NCBI GenBank assembly: GCA_003116975.1
Contig: BGKB01000214.1
Coordinates: forward strand, 1 to 64,000
DNA from: Aurantiochytrium sp. KH105
Lineage: Eukaryota; Sar; Bigyra; Thraustochytrida; Thraustochytriidae
Direction of reading: 5' to 3'
DNA: 64,000 bases
Of this stretch, positions 54,937 to 64,000 are shown piece by piece. The position numbers were made by a program, and so were the translations under genes. Each line of letters begins with the position of its first letter. Positions within the stretch are counted from its first letter, which is position 1. Below the pieces are notes generated by a model, which did not search any database, was not told the origin of the DNA, and saw only the letters and a list, made by a program, of their open reading frames with translations.

Positions 54937-56940
54937 ATGTCAATCGTGCCGACGAAGCACGCGAGCTTGCGTGAGAGTCCGCGCAATCTCACGCGCTCAT
55001 CCGCGGTCGCGGGTAGGGATGGAGGCATTTGCAACGAGCCCGCAATCGATGGAGACGCTCACATCGACGACCTTTGCCGCAACGGCGACGAGGGTCACAA
55101 GAGCGACAAATCCATCGACAACGACGACAACGACGACAACGACGACAACGACGACAACAATGTCGGGAACAATGACGGCAACAACAATGACAAAAACGAC
55201 GACATCGACTTCGACAACGAGGACGACCTCAGTAACGACATCATCTGCTACCGTGGCATCAGCGTCGCGGCACTTCAAAAGATCTGGCAAGATGTTCTCC
55301 ACGAAATCCTCGCGCCTGGCATTCAGCTGCACGTCCTCCAAAGAAATGTAAAGGCAGTCGCAAAAGATCTGAAGGAAGGGGCTACCACGAGTAAAGTCAA
55401 TGCCGAGAGATTCGTAGTCGTAGAGAAGGGCAAGTGGGAAGGGCAAGTAGGAAAATTTGATGGTAATGGTCGCGTTAGGCCCGGCTGGCAAGCCAAAGCC
55501 CAAGCCAAAGCCCAAGCCAAAGCCCGAAAAGACTGGACCGTCGAGGACGTCTGTGCCAATGTTGTCCTGTCCCCCGAAAACTCGCAAAAACCGGGCTTCT
55601 ACCTTGACGTCCTCCGCGAGGAAAGCAACGACAAAGCGTGCGTCGGTCCTCCCTTTCGCGGCGCTTTCATCAGCCAAGCGCGCAAGTGCAGCTTTGGAGA
55701 GCTTGTGGAGTCCATCGTCGCACATTATTTAAGACAAGGTCGTGACCTGACGCGCACATACGTTTGGCTTGACCTCTTCTCTGCCAACCAGCCCAAGCTC
55801 ACTGCCAAGGAGTGCGATCTTGTGGACGGTGGCAAAGCGCAGTACGAGGAACTGCTCAAGAACGGCCTTCACGTTGCCATCGAGCGCTTCGACGAGCGCC
55901 TCATCTTCTTTGACAAGTGGGAAAAACCGTCGCCCCTCGAGCGCATGTGGTGCGTGTGGGAGATCTACGGCGCCATCAAGTGTGGCAAAAGTTTCCAGCC
56001 CATTTTCGCTGCTGGCGAGGATGAACGCTTTGTCCAGCTATTGGAAGATGAAACGCCGAGAGCCATTACTAAAGCTTTTGCGGTGATAGACTTGGCAAAT
56101 GCAGAGTGCTTCTGGCCAAAGGATCGAGACATGATTGACGAGGCAGTGAAGAGCATTGACGGCGGGTATTCGGCGCTCAACGCTGCAGTTCTCGTAGAAA
56201 TTCGCCAGTGGCTCGTGCAAACATCGTATAGAATCGTCGATGCGCGAAAGGTTGCCGAGGGTTTGACTGTCAAGGTTGCCTTTTTAATGGTTCATGTTGC
56301 ATGGCTGCTTCACGACCAAGGCCAGTACAGCGCAGCGCTTACGCTGCACCAGGAAGTTTTCGAGATCAGGAAGGTAAAGCTCGGGCCCAAGCACCTTGAC
56401 ACGGCGTTTGCGATGGGCGGCATTGCCATTGTGCTCTTTTCCCAGGGCAAATACGATGCCGCACTTGATCTGTTGCAGGAAGTCCTCAAGATTAGAAAGG
56501 AAAAGCTTGGGCTCAAACACGAGCTCGTGGCCGCAGCGCGATATTGGATGTCCTTTACATTCTCTGGCATCGGCCGTTACGTGGAGGCTCTCGAAGCTGC
56601 GGATGACGCCTTGGAGATACTTCGACATATCTTTCCATCAGATGACATGGACCCTCGCTTTGGCTCTGCATGGCTTGCCAAAGGCCAAGCATTGTTGGGT
56701 TTCGGAAAGCCCGCTCACGCAGAGGCTGTAATCGCGCTCGAAACGTCCGTGGAGATTCGATCGACGCGACTGGGCCCGGAGCATGATTCTACCGCAGAAT
56801 CACTTTACTGGCTTGCGTTGGCGACGCAGGACGCTGGCATGGCTCAGCGGGCACTCGACATTCAATGCCAGAAACTCGGTGATACTCACCCATTGACGGT
56901 GAAATCGCAGGAGCAAGTCCGAGTCTTGACTGCGAAATAA
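54937..56940 (+). CDS. HET/TIR-like region plus kinesin-light-chain-type TPR protein
   Basis: A 667-residue protein from the ATG at 54937 (the frame is open a little further upstream without ATG). Residues about 50-95 are an Asp/Asn tract from a GACGACAAC-type codon repeat. At about 185-200 there is a short (Ala-Lys-Ala-Gln)n run. The middle (about 235-440) has TYVWLDLFSANQPKL, then FFDKWEKPSPLERMWCVWEI, a 'WxDxFxxNQ ... LxRxWCxWE' layout like HET/TIR-related domains of algal and protist proteins. The C-terminus (about 460-660) has TPRs of the kinesin-light-chain type (ALTLHQEVFEIRKVKLGPKH, ALDLLQEVLKIRKEKLGLKH). This suggests a signalling or incompatibility/immune-like scaffold; the function is inference. 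It sits between tRNA copies 6 and 7. Confidence 0.8.
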   Translation: MSIVPTKHASLRESPRNLTRSSAVAGRDGGICNEPAIDGDAHIDDLCRNGDEGHKSDKSIDNDDNDDNDDNDDNNVGNNDGNNNDKNDDIDFDNEDDLSNDIICYRGISVAALQKIWQDVLHEILAPGIQLHVLQRNVKAVAKDLKEGATTSKVNAERFVVVEKGKWEGQVGKFDGNGRVRPGWQAKAQAKAQAKARKDWTVEDVCANVVLSPENSQKPGFYLDVLREESNDKACVGPPFRGAFISQARKCSFGELVESIVAHYLRQGRDLTRTYVWLDLFSANQPKLTAKECDLVDGGKAQYEELLKNGLHVAIERFDERLIFFDKWEKPSPLERMWCVWEIYGAIKCGKSFQPIFAAGEDERFVQLLEDETPRAITKAFAVIDLANAECFWPKDRDMIDEAVKSIDGGYSALNAAVLVEIRQWLVQTSYRIVDARKVAEGLTVKVAFLMVHVAWLLHDQGQYSAALTLHQEVFEIRKVKLGPKHLDTAFAMGGIAIVLFSQGKYDAALDLLQEVLKIRKEKLGLKHELVAAARYWMSFTFSGIGRYVEALEAADDALEILRHIFPSDDMDPRFGSAWLAKGQALLGFGKPAHAEAVIALETSVEIRSTRLGPEHDSTAESLYWLALATQDAGMAQRALDIQCQKLGDTHPLTVKSQEQVRVLTAK

Positions 56941-57264
56941 TGTGGCCTCAGCTCACCACTTGGGTTGGCATGACCATTATTCCTTTCGTTACATCGTCGT
57001 GCCATCCAATTCCTCGCCGTCATCCATCATGGCACGAGCACTGGTCGCCTCTTCATCGAAATCCCTTGCCCGCCCGCAAGAGAGACCTTCTCCCGTCGTG
57101 CTTCAAGCAGCCACCGCCGTTGTTCCCTGCCCGCCTCGATTCTCAGAAAGGAGGTGTGCGCGCAAAAAGGGAACCCGGCCAATACGACGATCGTTCTGGT
57201 CTGTCAAATGAGATCGAGGGAGCCCTTACCACCAATCCAAGCAGGAAGGATGCTTCGGAAGCAA
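56941..57264. other. Spacer, TPR gene to tRNA copy 7
   Basis: 324 bp, ending in the tRNA upstream element (ACCAATCCAAGCAGGAAGGATGCTTCGGAAGCAA, 57231-57264). Nothing else is recognised. Confidence 0.5.
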
Positions 57265-57334
57265 GCGCTGGTGGTTTAGTGGTAAAATAGCTGTTTGCCA
57301 TGCGGCTGCCCCGGGTTCGATTCCCGGCCAGCGC
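57265..57334 (+). tRNA. tRNA-Gly(GCC), copy 7
   Basis: Identical 70-nt gene, with a T run at about 57338-57344 as terminator and the upstream element present. Confidence 0.95.
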
Positions 57335-57453
57335 TTCTTTTTTTGAATTTTTGGGGGTTGATCTGGCTCTTCGTGTAGCTCTGAAATTTTCAAGAAGGAG
57401 CGTTGCGGACTCATTCACCACTCCGAGTCGCGAAAAATTCGGGTCGACAGCAA

Positions 57454-57523
57454 GCGCTGGTGGTTTAGTGGTAAAATAGCTGTTTGCCATGCGGCTGCCC
57501 CGGGTTCGATTCCCGGCCAGCGC
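57454..57523 (+). tRNA. tRNA-Gly(GCC), copy 8
   Basis: Identical gene, T run at about 57529-57533. The upstream flank is unrelated to the other copies apart from the final GCAA. Confidence 0.95.
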
Positions 57524-58128
57524 TTCTCTTTTTGCTCGCTGTTGCGCACGTTCAGCGATGAAATCTCTATGGCTCAGGACCTCGGCATCTATTTATCGTG
57601 CGAGAATGTATGCGCAAACATGCTCGCAACAAGTAAATGCAGGGTCACAAGATGTTTTTTTTGGGGCGACGAAACGCAGATTAAACCTGGATTCGGAAAA
57701 GCGAGCTCAGCAAATTTCAATTCCGCGACCAACCATGGTATAGGCCAAGGCTTAGAGTTTGCGTTTGCCATTGCTGCTTAAGTGTTCACAACGTGTCCTC
57801 GTATGTTGTGGCAGCATACGATGTTGCTGTCATGACCCCGAAAGAGTCAGGTCAGCAAAAGACTCAATATTCTTTCTGTGTTTTGACGAATTTCCTCGAA
57901 AGAATCAACTCTTTTTATACTTGGTGTATTTTATCGAGCTGCTATGCTCATGCTCCGGGCGCATAAGCTAGTCTCGCCAAATTCTCTTATTCTAGACATG
58001 ACAGCACATCAATCATGTCCCAAGCGGGTCAGACAGGACGTAGACAATAACCCCTGTGCAAGCCTAGTCAATATACCTGCCTATGAGCTTTGTAGGGCAA
58101 GAAGCGTTCTCAGAAGCTCCTACAACTT
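57524..58128. other. Spacer, tRNA copies 8 to 9
   Basis: 605 bp, rather AT-rich. No supported gene. Confidence 0.5.
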
Positions 58129-58198
58129 GCGCTGGTGGTTTAGTGGTAAAATAGCTGTTTGCCATGCGGCTGCCCCGGGTTCGATTCCCGGCCAGCGC
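58129..58198 (+). tRNA. tRNA-Gly(GCC), copy 9
   Basis: Identical gene, followed by TATC and a T run (58203-58213). The upstream element is not evident. Confidence 0.95.
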
Positions 58199-59018
58199 TA
58201 TCTTTTTTTTTTTGGCTGTCTTCTTATTTTTTTACTTTATGAAGACTAACTGACTTCCTGCGTGGCCGGTTTCTCCACTGCAGATGGTCGGTCTGCCCTG
58301 GCTGCTTACTTGCTTGTAAGAAGGGCCCTCATGACTTCTATCTCTCGTGCATGAGAGAACTAGAGTCGGTCGTGATGTTGGCTTCTTTTTCTTATACGCT
58401 ATGAAATGAGGAGGTGTCGCCTTTGTGCAAAGTAGACGGTGGTCAGGAATGTGATAAACTCATGAGCTTGTAGTAGATTCTTAGAATTATCGAAATTTCG
58501 CCAATTTGAGTTTTCTAGGTGATCGAGTACTGCTAAGCATGTCTGCAAAGCTCTGTTTGAAGAGGCACGAATTCCGGGTGATCGCGATACACTGTGCACT
58601 CCTATCCTATTCAGCAAAGACCGTCTTATGAAACTCGATCCAGACCAGTCCGGACGTACTTTTGCCTCCCTCTAAGTTTGTTTTCGATTCCTTATCAAGA
58701 ATAGCAACAAGACGAGTAACACGCTTTTGCCAGAAGTCATACTTTCTCAGTACCTCCATTATTCTGCCCAAGATTGGCTCACTGGCTGACTGATGGCTGA
58801 CGATCTTACAGGCCGGTTGGCTGACTCGTAATTACTAGCCAGCTAGCTGTCTGTTTGATCGGCTGCCTGTTTGATTGGCTGCCTGTTTGATTGGCTGCCT
58901 GTTTGATTGGCGTTTGAGTGCCCGTCGGTATTGGCATAGATACTTTGCCGTCGTAGTATATGTATTCCAGCATGCGGATGCGGCTCAAGAAGCGTCAATG
59001 ACTTCGCTTCAGTAGCTA
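58199..59018. repeat. Spacer with a 16-bp tandem repeat
   Basis: 820 bp without a supported gene. A 16-bp unit, GGCTGCCTGTTTGATT, occurs three times head to tail at about 58860-58909. Confidence 0.6.
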
Positions 59019-59088
59019 GCGCTGGTGGTTTAGTGGTAAAATAGCTGTTTGCCATGCGGCTGCCCCGGGTTCGATTCCCGGCCAGCGC
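59019..59088 (+). tRNA. tRNA-Gly(GCC), copy 10
   Basis: Identical gene with T runs from 59092. A partial upstream element (CAATGACTTCGCTTCAGTAGC) precedes it. Confidence 0.95.
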
Positions 59089-59584
59089 TTCCTTTTTTTG
59101 GTTAGCTCTTTTTTTTTTTTTCCTTTTCCTTTTTATATCAGAACAAATCAAATCAAATAATCTCAAACCAAATCTATTCAATTCGAATCACATCGTTGCA
59201 ACCTTACGCACCGCCGCCGCTGTCGAGGCCGCTTTACCCTGCACTCTTCGTCCTCGTCCTCATCCTTGACCTCGTTCTTGTCCTCGTCCTTGACCTCGTC
59301 ATTTGCCTCGTCCTCCTTCTTCATGGTCACCAAGGAGCAACCGCTCACGGCACGACCCTTGTGCTCCATGAGCAGCTCAACGATCAGACGCAGATCCATG
59401 CGGCGCTCCGCCTGCCACATGGCTGCACTTTTTGCAGGTCTGCACAACCTGCGGATCGCTTTCGTTTTTTCAATCTTTCGATAAAAAAAACAACTTAGGT
59501 TTGATGTTCACATGTCAATTTCCTTTTTTTTTCCCAAAATTTTTGAAAAAACTAAGAAGGAAGGAAAAAAAAAAAAAAGAGTAA
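59089..59584. other. Spacer, tRNA copies 10 to 11
   Basis: 496 bp. A Lys/Glu/Asp-rich short frame on the minus strand (about 59178-59430) is compositional and not called. A-rich and T-rich runs flank both tRNAs. Confidence 0.5.
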
Positions 59585-59654
59585 GCGCTGGCCGGGAATC
59601 GAACCCGGGGCAGCCGCATGGCAAACAGCTATTTTACCACTAAACCACCAGCGC
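59585..59654 (-). tRNA. tRNA-Gly(GCC), copy 11
   Basis: Identical gene on the minus strand; a long T run follows (poly-A at about 59565-59578 on the plus strand). On the minus strand AAGCAGGAAAGACCTT lies upstream. Confidence 0.95.
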
Positions 59655-60320
59655 AATTAGAAGGTCTTTCCTGCTTCTTGAGTGGCAAACCTCGAAAGGT
59701 GTTCATATAGCAATAACGTACTCCTCTCAATGTGCGCCGCTGGCTGTTCGCTAACTTGGATCTCGGCGTCATCATGCAGATCGTCGGTCTCATATGAAGC
59801 AGATCGTCGGTCTCATATGAAGCAGATCGTCGGTCTCATATGAAGCAGATCGTCGGTCTCATATGAAGCAGATCGTCGGTCTCATATGAAGAAGATCGTC
59901 GGTCTCATATGAAGCAGATAGTCGGTCTCATATGAAGAAGATCGTCGTCGTCGGTATCAGATCATGAAGACTGCCAAAACCACTCCAGCTCAGCAAAAAG
60001 TATAAATTTGATGAGGCGTGGCGAAGTGCGGTAAGGTCCGCGTCCGTGAGCACGTCCCGGGCAAATCTTCCAGAGCACCCGTGGCCGGAACTTGTCGAAG
60101 GAACACAGGATTTCTTCATCGCGTTGTCTCTCCGTTTCAGATCGTCGGCGGAAAACGAGTGCTCGAAAGGATCAGCGGACTTCAATCTTACGCCGATTCT
60201 GTCATTTCGGACATTCTTTCCTGTTGGTTTAATTTAAAAAAAAAAAGTATAGGATTTTGTTTGTAACATGCGACATACAATTCAAGTGCGCCGAGATCCG
60301 GGCACATGTCGATCATGTCC
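59655..60320. other. Spacer, last tRNA to the LRR gene
   Basis: About 666 bp, including the 23-bp tandem repeat listed separately. No supported gene. Confidence 0.5.
59776..59950. repeat. 23-bp tandem repeat, about 7-8 copies
   Basis: The unit GCAGATCGTCGGTCTCATATGAA is repeated head to tail with very few substitutions (GAAGATCG and GCAGATAG variants in the last copies), followed by a degenerate GTCGTCGTCGG end. Confidence 0.9.
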
Positions 60321-61916
60321 CTAAGTCGCAACGACCCGCCGCACGACGGACGCCGACCTAGTGTCGACACGCATGGAAAAGGGTTTTTCGGCCTGAATAA
60401 GAAGTTGAACGCCTTCCGGGGAAAGAAAGTTGTCAGCCAGCCCCAAATACAAGAGCTTCGAAGCAGCGAGAAGTGGGGCAAGTGTTACAGAGGCCTCAAA
60501 CTCGACGCCGTTAAAGGCAAAGTTGAGCCTGCGCAGTCGAGACGTCTGAGAAGATATGCAAGCGGCAAAAGCTTGGACGCCTGTCGTACCAGCTCGATTG
60601 CAGCGCAATTCAAGCTCGTGGAGCGTCTTATTATTTTCTAGAGCGCGCGCCAGGGCCTCGGCGCCTTGAGGCCCGATTCGATTATCTGAAAGGTCCAACA
60701 CACGCACGCTCGTGTTTTCTTCGAGAGCCTTTGCCAAGACCACGGCACCTCGACTTCCGAGAAGATTTCCCGCGAGACGGAGCGCCACGAGTCCAGGCAT
60801 GCAGGCTGCCAGAGGGCGCGCGGCATCCTCATCTTCGAGATTACAATGCGCCAAATTCAAATCCAGCAAAGCGGGTGGGATACCGACGAGACTCTCGTCT
60901 AGACGAGAAGGAACGAGCCCTGCCACAAAACGCTGTAGCGAGTTCTCTCCACTCCACTCGGCACCCGTAACGTCGAGGCGTCGCAAACGTAGCGATGTCG
61001 ACGAGAGTGTCTCGTCAATGTGCCCGAGCTGATTGTGCCCAAGCACTAGCTCGCGCAAATGGTTTGCTTCAGCAGCGACAATACGGGTCGCTCCCTGTGC
61101 GCCGAGATGATTATGCGAAATATCGAGAAATTCTAGCTTTGAGAGCGTACGCAAGCCGTCGAGACGGTCTCCGGGGATCCCATTGCGTGAAATCCATAGT
61201 TTGCGCAATGTCCACTGCGATGAAAGTTCTACAAGAGCATCGGCGCCATCGCGTCGCAAGGCATTGCCGCTGAGGTCGAGGGCGTCCAGGGTTGTACAGG
61301 AAAGCAAGGCACGTGCACCTTCGGCTCCAACTTGAGCTCGCGCGAGAAAGAGTTCCTGCAGACAACCGCCCCGTGAAGCAAGATCTGCCAAGAGCTTGGC
61401 ACCCGAGGCGTACACGTGGTTGCCGCTCAGGTTCAGGGAGCGGAGGCGGAAAATGCCTCGCAAGCTCTCGACCTTGGAGAGATTGTTCTCGCGCAAGTCG
61501 AGCTCGCGAATCGACACGGCCAGTCGCGACACGGAAAGTGTTTGCAAGCCGACCGAGCAGAGTTTGACGCGACGCAGACGCTTCGTGTCTTGGAGGAGAG
61601 CCTGCTCGCGCGCTTTGTTCAGGCGCAGACTGTCGACTTCGACTTGCATAATGGACGAGGTCTCCTCGCCGACGGCGCGGCAGAGCGCGTCGAGGCGCCC
61701 GGCGCCATGCCTGCCGACGAGCGCGACCTCGCGCAGGTCTCCGAGCACGGCGCGGTCTGCCGCCACGCACACCGCCGATTCACTCACGCGCGCACATCCG
61801 ACGCCGAGCTCGCGACGCCATGCCAGCGCTAGCTCGAGGTCGTTCCCGGCCTCGAGCACGCCCACGAAGTCAAGCACCACCTCGCGCACGGGGGCTGGCA
61901 GTCGCAGCAGCGCCAT
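60321..61916 (-). CDS. Ribonuclease-inhibitor-type leucine-rich-repeat protein
   Basis: A 531-residue intronless protein. A helical N-terminal region of about 80 residues (LLRLPAPVREVVLDFVGVLE) resembles the start of F-box/LRR proteins but lacks a clear F-box. From about residue 100 the protein is LRRs, including 27-29-residue RI-type repeats such as LDLSDNRIGPQGAEALARAL and LRLAGNLLGSRGAVVLAKAL. There is no signal peptide, transmembrane helix, NACHT or CARD segment, so it is probably a cytosolic protein-interaction scaffold. This LRR class differs from the plant-like 23-residue repeats of the multi-exon gene at 34-36 kb. Start ATG 61916; the stop is at the left edge of the frame. Confidence 0.88.
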   Translation of the reverse strand: MALLRLPAPVREVVLDFVGVLEAGNDLELALAWRRELGVGCARVSESAVCVAADRAVLGDLREVALVGRHGAGRLDALCRAVGEETSSIMQVEVDSLRLNKAREQALLQDTKRLRRVKLCSVGLQTLSVSRLAVSIRELDLRENNLSKVESLRGIFRLRSLNLSGNHVYASGAKLLADLASRGGCLQELFLARAQVGAEGARALLSCTTLDALDLSGNALRRDGADALVELSSQWTLRKLWISRNGIPGDRLDGLRTLSKLEFLDISHNHLGAQGATRIVAAEANHLRELVLGHNQLGHIDETLSSTSLRLRRLDVTGAEWSGENSLQRFVAGLVPSRLDESLVGIPPALLDLNLAHCNLEDEDAARPLAACMPGLVALRLAGNLLGSRGAVVLAKALEENTSVRVLDLSDNRIGPQGAEALARALENNKTLHELELRCNRAGTTGVQAFAACISSQTSRLRRLNFAFNGVEFEASVTLAPLLAASKLLYLGLADNFLSPEGVQLLIQAEKPFSMRVDTRSASVVRRVVAT

Positions 61917-62515
61917 TGTGCTGCCGCTCCGCGCGGCCTCGTTTCGCTTTCGCTTTCGCTTTTGCCTTCGCTCGGAGCAGGTTCCGGGCTTCCGGGCTTC
62001 CTTCGGTCTTGGCTGGCCGGCCGGAGGCTAGAATCGGCATAGGGGGCTTCTGTTTTATCAATGAGCTCTATCAACCATCATGATGCTGAGTTGACGCGGA
62101 CCGTGCGATCGACACAGACGGTCGGCCAGCCACGTGCCTAGTTGGGTACTGACTTCTTCTTTGGCAAGCCATCAACGAATGACAGGGAATGCAGGTCCAG
62201 GCGCTTGGACCGCATTTGATTCTTGGTCTTGTAGAGGGGATGACGGACGTGGGAAAGGAACATTTGGGAGCCTGCCACGTGCGCAATGGGTTTTTCTCTA
62301 CCTTTTATCTGATCTGACTCCTGTCAGTCCGAGATGCCAATGCGAAAATAAGGCTGCCATCAGGCCTAAAACCATGAATTTCCCCACAAAATGCTCTCGA
62401 GGAGGAAGAGAGAAAGAAGGACGCCACAGAAGAATCGCCTCTGCGTCCACTCTCTCACTTTTTTAGCCCTCACAAATAAGCCCACTATTCTGCAAACAAT
62501 ACCCAAGGGAAATCT
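61917..62515. other. Spacer upstream of the LRR gene
   Basis: 599 bp, with a short (GCTTTC)n-like run at about 61945-61973 close to the LRR start. Nothing else is recognised. Confidence 0.5.
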
Positions 62516-62956
62516 TCATGCGTCCTTTTTGGTTTCCATTGATGCAGCAGCGGGTAGAGAAGGTCCGGCTTGATCTGGAGGAACAAAATCAGGGTGAAGC
62601 TTCAAGTAGCGCGCGCGTGCTTCCTCCTTAAGCGCATCCATGCGCTGGTTCTTCGCCTGCGCCTGCTTTGAGCCAGAAGCGCCTCCACTGCTTGCCGCAG
62701 ATGCGGGCTTTCTCCTGCTTGCAACCCCTGACGTTGATCCGTCTGCGCTCGCCCTGGCAGAGCTCGAGGTGGCCGCGCCGTTTACCCGAGCACCATTTCT
62801 CGCTCCTGCTCCTGCTGATGACGATCTTGCAGACGAGGATGCCCCCGCTCTTGCGCTCGAAGTCCTTGACGAGGACTGCAGCGGCCCCGCAAAGAGGACG
62901 AATACGAGCAGGACCACGACAGCGACGGCGAGCACCGTCGCCCAGAACGGGTGCAT
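62516..62956 (-). CDS. Small N-terminally anchored membrane protein of unknown function
   Basis: A 146-residue protein starting at the ATG at 62956 (gcgccATGC). The frame is open further upstream, but that part is GC-rich and not protein-like. Residues about 4-25 form one hydrophobic helix (FWATVLAVAVVVLLVFVLFA), a signal-anchor or signal peptide. A low-complexity Ser/Ala/Arg/Gly stretch follows (about 30-100). The C-terminus has a helix RMDALKEEARARYLKLHPDF and a Pro-rich end. I do not recognise the family. It is divergent from the rhamnose-synthase gene with about 490 bp between starts. Confidence 0.55.
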   Translation of the reverse strand: MHPFWATVLAVAVVVLLVFVLFAGPLQSSSRTSSARAGASSSARSSSAGAGARNGARVNGAATSSSARASADGSTSGVASRRKPASAASSGGASGSKQAQAKNQRMDALKEEARARYLKLHPDFVPPDQAGPSLPAAASMETKKDA

Positions 62957-63449
62957 GGCGCTGGCCGCCTCGTCGTGGACGCCGACTCGACGCAGCAGGC
63001 GCACGCGAACCCAATCGACACCGAGTCGAGTCTTGCGCAGAATACGCGCGCGCGCGCGTCCTCGCTGCCTCCCCTCGCTCGAGGCGTCTCCGTCCCCGCC
63101 GAGTTCAACTTGTGCTGCGGAGCGAGCGACTGTGAAGTGGCACCTGGAGCTGATTACAGGTCCGTCCACCCGTGAACCGAAGCAGACAGGGCGAAAAGAT
63201 CGAAGGCTTCGACAGTCAATCGATCGAGCACTGTGAACGTTGGCGGGTCCAAGTCGGCTGAGACGCGGAAACAAAACGTTCAAAACGTTCGAACGAGCCC
63301 CTTTGTTCGTCGCAGGCGCGGGGATTCTTTGAGCGCGACGTCGCCACGACCTTGCTGGGCTCGTGCTGGTTGTCCAGACGCTCGTGCGCCGACCGGCCAG
63401 CCAGTCAGCCAGCCAGCCAGCGAGCGCGAGAGGGAGACCGCGAGCGACC
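62957..63449. other. Divergent promoter region
   Basis: 493 bp between the small membrane protein and the rhamnose-synthase start. GCCAGCCA repeats lie at about 63400-63420. No gene is called. Confidence 0.5.
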
Positions 63450-64000
63450 ATGGCTGCCATGAGAGATGCCCACTCGAGCCTCGCAGAGGAAGACTGCCGC
63501 GACCTCCGCTTCCTGGTCTTTGGCGGCAAGACCGGCTGGCTGGGACAGTCGCTCGTCAAGATTATCGCAGATCAGGCACCTGCTTGCAAGGTGATCGTCG
63601 CGCAGAGTCGCATGGAAGACCGCGCCCAGGTCAAGAAAGAGCTCGCCGAAACGAAACCCACCCACGTCCTCTGCGCCGCTGGAGTCACAGGGAGACCCAA
63701 TGTTGACTGGTGCGAAGACCATCGCAAAGAGACCGTTCGCGCCAACGTCCTTGGTACCTTGACTCTTTGCGACGTTTGTGACGAGGTTGGCATCCATCTC
63801 ACCATCTATGCCACAGGCTGCATTTACTCGTATGACGCAGAACACCCATTGGGGGGAGCTCGCGGCTTCACCGAGGAAGACGCGCCCAATTTTCACGGAT
63901 CTTACTACTCTAAAACCAAGGGCATGGTCGAGGAACTTGTGCAGCCCTTCCTCAACAACACCTTGCTGCTACGAGTCCGCATGCCACTCTCGGAGGACAT
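63450..64000 (+). CDS. Bifunctional NDP-4-keto-6-deoxyglucose 3,5-epimerase/4-reductase (NRS/ER-like), 3'-truncated by the window
   Basis: Only the first about 183 residues are inside the window. They match the NRS/ER (UER1) family, which converts UDP- or dTDP-4-keto-6-deoxyglucose to the L-rhamnose nucleotide sugar with NADPH. Visible features are the Rossmann motif GGKTGWLGQ (about residues 30-38), KPTHVLCAAGVTGRPNVDWC with the family-typical TGRPNVDWCE block, the ATGCIYSYDAEHP segment, and the catalytic YxxxK in YYSKTKG. The start ATG at 63450 has a good context (gaccATGG). The enzyme supplies rhamnose for cell-surface polysaccharide or glycan synthesis and acts in the cytosol. It has the form found in plants, algae and protists rather than separate bacterial RmlC and RmlD. 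Confidence 0.92.
   Translation, partial: MAAMRDAHSSLAEEDCRDLRFLVFGGKTGWLGQSLVKIIADQAPACKVIVAQSRMEDRAQVKKELAETKPTHVLCAAGVTGRPNVDWCEDHRKETVRANVLGTLTLCDVCDEVGIHLTIYATGCIYSYDAEHPLGGARGFTEEDAPNFHGSYYSKTKGMVEELVQPFLNNTLLLRVRMPLSED

Noticed and set aside
59178-59447. Lys/Glu/Asp-rich short minus-strand frame
   Set aside because: Short, without a clear ATG context, and its charged part comes from a GAC/GAG/AAG simple run. It could be a gene relic, but that cannot be supported.
52836-59654. tRNA-derived SINE family instead of genuine tRNA genes
   Set aside because: Every copy has an intact cloverleaf, both promoter boxes and a T-run terminator, and no shared tail follows. SINE copies would normally diverge from each other.
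59776-59950. CRISPR-like array
   Set aside because: The 23-bp units are contiguous with no spacers, and the context is eukaryotic. It is a minisatellite.

Overview
This is a nuclear DNA window from a protist-like eukaryote. Genes are intron-poor: most long reading frames are uninterrupted, two genes have short GT-AG introns, and spacers are GC-rich with CpG-rich stretches and microsatellites. The gene set (eIF5A, DNA primase large subunit, VPS13, Pumilio, a family C GPCR, a plant/stramenopile-type rhamnose synthase) with compact, mostly single-exon genes suggests a heterotrophic stramenopile, most likely a labyrinthulomycete (thraustochytrid). That placement is inference; no rRNA marker is present.

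Layout, left to right: a four-exon mitochondrial tricarboxylate-type carrier (209-1561, +); an 879-residue helical protein of unknown function (2279-4918, +); a giant VPS13 lipid-transfer protein of about 5550 residues (21871-5219, -) carrying PDZ-like, discoidin-like, RanBP2-zinc-finger and PH-like segments; a SMYD-like SET-domain protein (22821-24602, +); a 2360-residue channel with four K+-selective pore repeats (31692-24610, -) resembling CNGK channels of animal sperm; ketohexokinase (32813-33892, +); a leucine-rich-repeat gene made of tandem 69-bp exons (about 36081-34208, -); a Pumilio RNA-binding protein (39380-36318, -); a coiled-coil protein (40065-42179, +); eIF5A (44318-44803, +); a GABA-B-like receptor (48129-45472, -); a GC-rich 3-kb spacer; and the DNA primase large subunit (51131-52648, +).

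From 52.8 to 59.7 kb lies a cluster of eleven identical tRNA-Gly(GCC) genes on both strands. Six of them form the arms of a large inverted repeat. Inside the cluster is a gene with an acidic N-terminus, a HET/TIR-like central region and C-terminal kinesin-light-chain-type TPRs (54937-56940, +). The right end has a 23-bp tandem repeat, a ribonuclease-inhibitor-type LRR protein (61916-60321, -), a small membrane-anchored protein (62956-62516, -) and the start of a bifunctional rhamnose-synthesis epimerase/reductase that runs off the window (63450-, +).

The genes do not form one pathway. The most unusual items are the single-chain four-repeat K+ channel with degenerate cyclic-nucleotide-binding domains, the exon-per-repeat LRR gene that grew by about 306-bp tandem duplications, and the tRNA-Gly array with an uncommon U at the discriminator position and a shared upstream element.
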